NCBI GenBank assembly: GCA_913773715.1
Contig: CAJYHD010000013.1
Coordinates: forward strand, 1-9,070
DNA length: 9,070 bases
Direction of reading: 5' to 3'
Origin: an uncultured Sphingobium sp.
GTDB lineage: Bacteria; Pseudomonadota; Alphaproteobacteria; Sphingomonadales; Sphingomonadaceae
The translations under genes and the position numbers were made by a program. The notes beneath the pieces were generated by a model. The model was given only the letters and a program-made list of their open reading frames with translations, had not been told where the DNA came from and did no database searches. Positions within the stretch are counted from its first letter, which is position 1; each line of letters opens with the position of its first letter. This document shows, piece by piece, positions 6,588 to 9,070 of this stretch.

Positions 6588-6614
6588 ACCCGCCCGAACG
6601 AACCGGAGGGCATG

Positions 6615-7385
6615 ATGAAAATCGCAGTGGTAACAGGCGGCGCACAGGGCATCGGCAAAGGCGTAACGCAAGCGCTGCTCTCGCAAGGCTGGCGCGTCGC
6701 CACGCTCGACAAGAACGCCGAAGCCGTTCGCGATCTCAAAGCCGAAATGCCCTCGCCGTACCTGCTCGCCATCCGCGCCGATGTGTCGAGCGAACGCGAC
6801 GTCGCCAAGGCGTTCGAGGCGATTATCAACTGGAACGCGCAGGCCGGAGAGGCCGAAGGGATCGACCTGCTCCTCTCCAACGCCGGGATCGCCGACCCGG
6901 TAAGCGGTCCGATCGAGCAACTCGAACTCAAGGAATGGCGGCAATGGCAGGACAGCCATGTGACCGGCGCATTTCTGATGGCACGCGCCGCCGTGCCGCT
7001 GCTCCGCATGCGCAAGGGGTCGATCATCTTCATGTCCTCCACCCGCGCCCTTCAATCGGAGCCGCAGACGGAGGCCTATGCCGCCGCCAAGGGCGCGCTG
7101 TGCGCCATGACCCATGCGCTGGCGATCAGCCTTGGCCCCGACATTCGCGTCAACGCGATCCTGCCCGGCTGGATCGAGACGCGCCCTTGGGCCAAGGCTT
7201 CGGCACGCGAGGCGGTGGAACATCGCGACATCGACAAGGCCCAGCACCCCGTCGGCCGCGTCGGCGAACCGTCGGACATCGCCGCCACGGTCCTGTTTCT
7301 CGCCTCCGATGGCGCGGGCTTCATCACCGGCCAGCAAATTGCCGTCGATGGCGGCATGACGCGCAAGATGATCTACGCCCATTGA
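6615..7385 (+). CDS. SDR-family NAD(P)-dependent oxidoreductase
   Basis: A 256-residue classical short-chain dehydrogenase/reductase, cytoplasmic, oxidising or reducing an alcohol/carbonyl substrate that cannot be named. Seen: cofactor loop TGGAQGIG (7-14); Asp32 after the second strand, which favours NAD(H) over NADP(H); NAG (89-91); catalytic Ser142, Tyr155 and Lys159 (YAAAK), with the correct 13-residue Ser-Tyr spacing; and the PGWI segment (184-187). The C-terminus is GGMTRKMIYAH. The Asn of the usual catalytic tetrad appears to be His115 (DSHVTGAF where relatives read like DVNLTGAF). Two in-frame ATGs are adjacent; the second (6615) is chosen because GGAGG lies 5 nt before it. The frame is open far upstream into the regulator gene, but that part is a shadow. 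Confidence 0.92.
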   Translation: MKIAVVTGGAQGIGKGVTQALLSQGWRVATLDKNAEAVRDLKAEMPSPYLLAIRADVSSERDVAKAFEAIINWNAQAGEAEGIDLLLSNAGIADPVSGPIEQLELKEWRQWQDSHVTGAFLMARAAVPLLRMRKGSIIFMSSTRALQSEPQTEAYAAAKGALCAMTHALAISLGPDIRVNAILPGWIETRPWAKASAREAVEHRDIDKAQHPVGRVGEPSDIAATVLFLASDGAGFITGQQIAVDGGMTRKMIYAH

Positions 7386-7399
7386 CGCCCGACGCAGAA

Positions 7400-7424
7400 A
7401 AGGCCCGGCAGTCCGCCGAGCCTT
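7400..7424 (-). terminator. Intrinsic terminator of the UrcA-family gene (possibly bidirectional)
   Basis: On the minus strand AAGGCTCGGC pairs with GCCGGGCCTT over 10 bp (one G.U pair) around the 5-nt loop GGACT, and continues as TTCTGCG, giving a run of four Ts. It lies 31-55 nt past the UrcA stop and 15 nt past the convergent SDR stop. In the plus direction the stem is followed by CTCGC, so it serves the minus strand better. Confidence 0.8.
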
Positions 7425-7454
7425 CTCGCTTCCCTCGCGACAGGAAATGAAACG

Positions 7455-7811
7455 TCAGTTGGCGTTGAGTGCGCGCTGCTTGCCGTTGCCAGCCGCGGAA
7501 GCATAATGTTCGCCGGTGTCGGCGCGGGCGATGGCGGCGTTAACCGGCGTATCGACATGGGCGATCGCCAGCTTCTTGCATGCCGTCATCGCGGTGAGAT
7601 CGATCGACGAACAGACGCGATTGGCGGCACGCGCAACGCGGCTGCGCAGTTGCGCCTGCTGCTCAGGCTTCGAAAGGTCCAGGTCGCCGTGATAGACCTG
7701 CGTGGTGCGGCCATTGGATTGGAAATCCTGTGCCGAAGCGGAACCGGCTGCACCGATCAGCGCGATCGATGTCAGGGCGGTGGCGGCGGCGAACTTGAAA
7801 GAAACGAACAT
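7455..7811 (-). CDS. UrcA-family secreted protein
   Basis: A 118-residue exported protein of the UrcA family, named after a Caulobacter gene responding to uranium and common in sphingomonads and caulobacters; the biochemical role is unknown. Residues 1-27 form a signal peptide (FAAATALTSIALIGAAGSASA), probably cut before Gln28, so the mature form is periplasmic or secreted. The family pattern is visible: VYHGDLDLSKPEQQAQLRSR (39-58), then AANRVCSS, with two cysteines at 67 and 78 likely to form a disulfide. The frame is open a further 11 codons upstream, but the ATG at 7809-7811 is preferred because GAGGAG lies about 9 nt ahead and it begins the signal peptide directly. It is convergent with the SDR gene and ends at a strong terminator. 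Confidence 0.9.
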   Translation of the reverse strand: MFVSFKFAAATALTSIALIGAAGSASAQDFQSNGRTTQVYHGDLDLSKPEQQAQLRSRVARAANRVCSSIDLTAMTACKKLAIAHVDTPVNAAIARADTGEHYASAAGNGKQRALNAN

Positions 7812-8110
7812 GGCTAATCTCCTCGATCCTGATGGACCCGGCACCGCCTCAACTTGGGGGCTGGCGAACCGCCGGGTTTGCGAAGGAGGGTGGGCATCTC
7901 GATGGGCACCTGCCGTCTTCGCCTAGTCTGTTTAGGCTCCTGCGATCGGCATCGCCGCTCCGCTTCGACCCGCAAGCCATTCCGCTCTGCCAACAACACA
8001 TGCACCGACCAAACGGCGACCGCCACCGACGAACAGAGGCACGAACGACATAAGTAACTCCGACAAACGACATTTCCGTAAGGCAATGCGGTGATCGCAA
8101 CGATCGAGCA
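7812..8110. other. Upstream region of the UrcA gene, no gene recognised
   Basis: About 300 bp without a credible gene. Reading toward urcA on the minus strand, there is a small hairpin GCCTA-N7-TAGGC, then GGTG...CACC enclosing CAT-CGAG-ATG with a 2x2 internal loop (around 7885-7910), then the ribosome site. These could be a structured 5' leader, but they match no riboswitch class I know. No convincing -35/-10 pair was found. The part nearest 8072-8081 contains the ATTTCCGTAA motif shared with the second repeat unit. Confidence 0.4.
8072..8081. repeat. Conserved motif ATTTCCGTAA, first copy
   Basis: The 10-mer ATTTCCGTAA lies 41 bp from the start of hairpin module A (8113). The same 10-mer is found at 8379-8388, 43 bp from module B. 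On the minus strand it reads TTACGGAAAT and is preceded by TTGCC here and TTGACG in the second copy, so a promoter or protein site just beyond each terminator is possible. The DNA between motif and module is not conserved. Confidence 0.4.
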
Positions 8111-8112
8111 CG

Positions 8113-8179
8113 TGAAAACGCCCCCCGGCGCAAGGGATGCCGGGGGGCGTATCCGGGATGCTGTCGGGCTTCCGGGATC
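8113..8179 (-). ncRNA. Candidate small RNA 3' module, copy A
   Basis: Read on the minus strand, this unit has two adjacent hairpins. The first (8178-8151, 28 nt) pairs ATCC with GGAT, GGA with TCC and GC with GC around a CCGACA loop, with symmetric C.C and A.A mismatches. The second (8150-8118) is a perfect 12-bp GC-rich stem with a 9-nt loop, followed by four Ts: an intrinsic terminator. The unit is repeated at 8422-8486 with all bases kept except one C and one G in the terminator stem, which change together. No protein frame is conserved, because each single-base change shifts it. The 5' end of the RNA is unknown; weak similarity continues to about 8219. A repeated terminator element is the alternative. 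Confidence 0.45.
8118..8150 (-). terminator. Terminator-type hairpin, copy A
   Basis: ACGCCCCCCGGC (8118-8129) pairs with GCCGGGGGGCGT (8139-8150) over 12 bp with loop GCAAGGGAT. On the minus strand the stem runs straight into TTTTC (the first T belongs to the stem), so it works in that direction; the plus-strand side (ATCCGGG) has no T run. No protein gene on the minus strand lies directly upstream of it, so it would end a non-coding transcript. Confidence 0.65.
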
Positions 8180-8378
8180 GGTGTGATACTGTTCAAAAGC
8201 GAGCCTGCGCCCAAGCGCTTCGCCGCAAATTTCGCTTATTGGAAGCGGCCAGTGCAGGACCGCAACACTCTTCAACATGGCGATGCTCGTGCATCGTCCG
8301 GTATCGACCCGATCGACAGAATGTCGTCGCGCACCCTCTACGCACGCTTGATGTTGCTCGCAAGCCCAAAAAAGTGAA

Positions 8379-8388
8379 ATTTCCGTAA
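8379..8388. repeat. Conserved motif ATTTCCGTAA, second copy
   Basis: Second occurrence of the 10-mer shared with 8072-8081, at nearly the same distance from its hairpin module. On the minus strand it reads TTGACGTTACGGAAAT. TTGACG resembles a -35 box, but no matching -10 lies 16-18 bp further on. If module A is a separate transcription unit, its promoter could be in this stretch. Confidence 0.4.
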
Positions 8389-8421
8389 CGTCAATTATCG
8401 CTCGGAACATAAGGGCAAAAA

Positions 8422-8486
8422 TGAAAACGCCCCCGGCGCAAGGGATGCCGGGGGCGTATCCGGGATGCTGTCGGGCTTCCGGGATC
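8422..8486 (-). ncRNA. Candidate small RNA 3' module, copy B
   Basis: Second copy of the two-hairpin unit at 8113-8179. The first hairpin (8485-8458) is identical in all 28 bases. The terminator stem has 11 rather than 12 pairs, with five Cs and five Gs where copy A has six of each, so the length change is compensated. The loop GCAAGGGAT is identical. The minus strand continues TTTTCATTTTTG, a better U run than in copy A. Sequence beyond 8486 diverges from copy A apart from an AAGCGCT at a similar distance (8518-8524 here, 8213-8219 in A). It lies between urcA and uvrA where no protein gene is seen; function unknown. Confidence 0.45.
8427..8457 (-). terminator. Terminator-type hairpin, copy B
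   Basis: ACGCCCCCGGC (8427-8437) pairs with GCCGGGGGCGT (8447-8457) over 11 bp with the 9-nt loop GCAAGGGAT, followed on the minus strand by TTTTCATTTTT. It is oriented away from uvrA and would stop a minus-strand transcript that starts in 8490-8780. Confidence 0.7.
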
Positions 8487-8641
8487 CTGTCGAAACTTGT
8501 GCGGCTATCCACGCCTGAAGCGCTGAACTGCCGATGAATGGACGGCACCGTGCCGCCGCTTCCGTCTTCCTAACAGGTAGCCGCCGGAGTGGGCGCAAGC
8601 TTCGATGACCGGTATCATTCCCGCGCCGGGCGGCATGACCG

Positions 8642-8672
8642 GGCGATGAACCGCCGATCATCGGCGATGAAC
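8642..8672. promoter_or_regulatory. Palindrome with overlapping direct repeats upstream of uvrA
   Basis: CGCCGATCATCGGCG (8652-8666) is a perfect palindrome of 7-bp arms around one base. The 10-mer GGCGATGAAC occurs at 8642-8651 and 8663-8672, a 21-bp period, which is two helical turns and so the same face of the DNA. This geometry suits a dimeric regulator, but no family can be named. It is about 115-145 bp upstream of the uvrA start. Confidence 0.3.
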
Positions 8673-8759
8673 GACATGGTTGCGCTTCCCCCCGTCTGGC
8701 GAAGCACCGGCTGCTCCCCTATCTATGGACGACGAGCGCACCCCGCGCTTGCCCCATCA

Positions 8760-8774
8760 GAACAAATCTGGAAC
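8760..8774. promoter_or_regulatory. LexA (SOS) box of uvrA
   Basis: GAAC (8760-8763), seven bases, GAAC (8771-8774): an exact match to the alphaproteobacterial LexA operator, whose known form is GTTC-N7-GTTC read on the other strand. uvrA is a classic SOS gene. The box ends 10 bp before the ATG at 8785, so LexA bound here would sit on the core promoter, between a possible -35 TTGCCC (8749-8754) and a poor -10 AACAAC (8772-8777). Confidence 0.85.
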
Positions 8775-8784
8775 AACGCCCCTC

Positions 8785-9070
8785 ATGAGTCTGACTACGA
8801 TTTCGGTGCGCAGCGCGCGCGAGCATAACCTCAAGGGCGTGGACGTCGATCTGCCGCGCGACAGCCTGGTCGTCATCACGGGGCTGTCCGGGTCGGGCAA
8901 ATCCTCGCTCGCCTTCGACACCATCTATGCCGAGGGGCAGCGCCGCTACGTGGAATCGCTTTCCGCCTATGCGCGCCAGTTTCTGGAAATGATGCAGAAG
9001 CCCGATGTCGAGCATATCGAAGGTCTCTCCCCCGCCATCTCGATCGCGCAGAAGACGACGAGCCGCAATC
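8785..9070 (+). CDS. uvrA: Excinuclease ABC subunit A, N-terminal part (3' end outside window)
   Basis: The first 95 residues of UvrA, the damage-recognising ABC ATPase of nucleotide excision repair, which loads UvrB at lesions. Seen: the family opening [20 protein letters not shown] (6-25), the Walker A motif GLSGSGKS (33-40), and the very conserved blocks [20 protein letters not shown] (44-63), QFLEMM and [17 protein letters not shown] (79-95). Full-length UvrA is about 950-980 residues, so roughly nine tenths lie beyond the window. The ATG at 8785 is chosen because relatives start about there. An in-frame ATG at 8725 would add 20 residues with no family likeness and put the LexA box inside the gene. 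No Shine-Dalgarno sequence precedes 8785, and the promoter geometry suggests a leaderless mRNA. Confidence 0.97.
   Translation, partial: MSLTTISVRSAREHNLKGVDVDLPRDSLVVITGLSGSGKSSLAFDTIYAEGQRRYVESLSAYARQFLEMMQKPDVEHIEGLSPAISIAQKTTSRN

Larger units (their letters stand above)
8487..8784. other. Region between module B and uvrA, no protein gene recognised
   Basis: About 300 bp with no supported coding sequence; the short open frames here lack ribosome sites and resemble nothing I know. It holds a 13-bp palindrome CGGCACCGTGCCG (8543-8555), which could be the operator or core of a minus-strand promoter for module B. It also holds a 15-bp palindrome flanked by 10-bp direct repeats (8642-8672), and the LexA box next to uvrA. 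It must contain the uvrA promoter and, if module B is a gene, that promoter too. Confidence 0.45.

Noticed and set aside
6117..6611. N-terminal extension of the SDR frame into the response regulator
   Set aside because: The extension overlaps the LytTR domain and the hairpin repeat and has no protein-like sequence. The SDR fold begins at the ATG at 6615 with a good ribosome site.
8072..8486. Possible CRISPR array
   Set aside because: There are only two repeats, separated by about 240 bp of unrelated sequence, and no cas genes.
7814..8548. 244-residue minus-strand frame spanning both hairpin modules
   Set aside because: It passes through both terminator-like hairpins, has no ribosome site, and the single-base changes between the two modules put them in different frames, so coding is not what is conserved.
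8725..8784. Upstream in-frame ATG of uvrA at 8725
   Set aside because: It would add 20 residues unlike UvrA proteins, lacks a ribosome site and would put the LexA box inside the coding sequence.
8487..8784. An ssb gene divergent from uvrA, as in several alphaproteobacteria
   Set aside because: No SSB-like sequence is present in any frame here; the region looks non-coding.

Overview
The window looks like chromosome from an alphaproteobacterium of the Sphingomonadaceae (Sphingomonas/Sphingobium/Novosphingobium type). This rests on high-GC codon use, a sphingomonad-style TonB-dependent receptor, an UrcA-family protein, a LytS/LytTR two-component pair, an alphaproteobacterial LexA box (GAAC-N7-GAAC) in front of uvrA, and a good EcfG (general stress sigma factor) promoter in front of a small acidic protein. 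The genus is inferred; no rRNA is present.

Layout. The left edge holds the 3' end of a 6-phosphogluconolactonase gene (+). Five genes follow on the minus strand, listed here by descending coordinate in their direction of transcription: a 56-residue acidic protein (4435-4265), an 84-residue conserved-type protein (4200-3946), a SpoIIAA/STAS-like protein (3893-3519), a TonB-dependent receptor (3428-1077) and an unrecognised 182-residue protein (919-371). Divergent from them are a LytS-type sensor kinase (4580-5689) and its LytTR response regulator (5698-6447), which form an operon with an 8-nt gap. A GC-rich array of hairpins follows, then an SDR oxidoreductase (6615-7385). A strong hairpin terminator separates it from a convergent UrcA-family secreted protein (7811-7455, minus). 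The right edge holds the 5' end of uvrA (8785 onward, +).

The region between urcA and uvrA (7812-8784) has no convincing protein gene. It contains two copies, 307-309 bp apart, of a roughly 66-nt module that folds on the minus strand into an imperfect hairpin followed immediately by a terminator-like hairpin with a U run. The copies are identical except that one C and one G have been gained or lost in opposite arms of the terminator stem, so pairing is kept. A short motif (ATTTCCGTAA) is conserved on the far side of each terminator. The best reading is a pair of tandem paralogous small RNA genes; a repeated terminator/intergenic element is the alternative. This is the strongest candidate in the window for something undescribed.

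Regulation visible in sequence: an SOS box placed so close to the uvrA start that the transcript is probably leaderless; an EcfG promoter for the 56-residue protein and a weaker EcfG-like match before the SDR gene; and three ATATCC-type half-sites in an AT-rich patch upstream of the TonB-dependent receptor.
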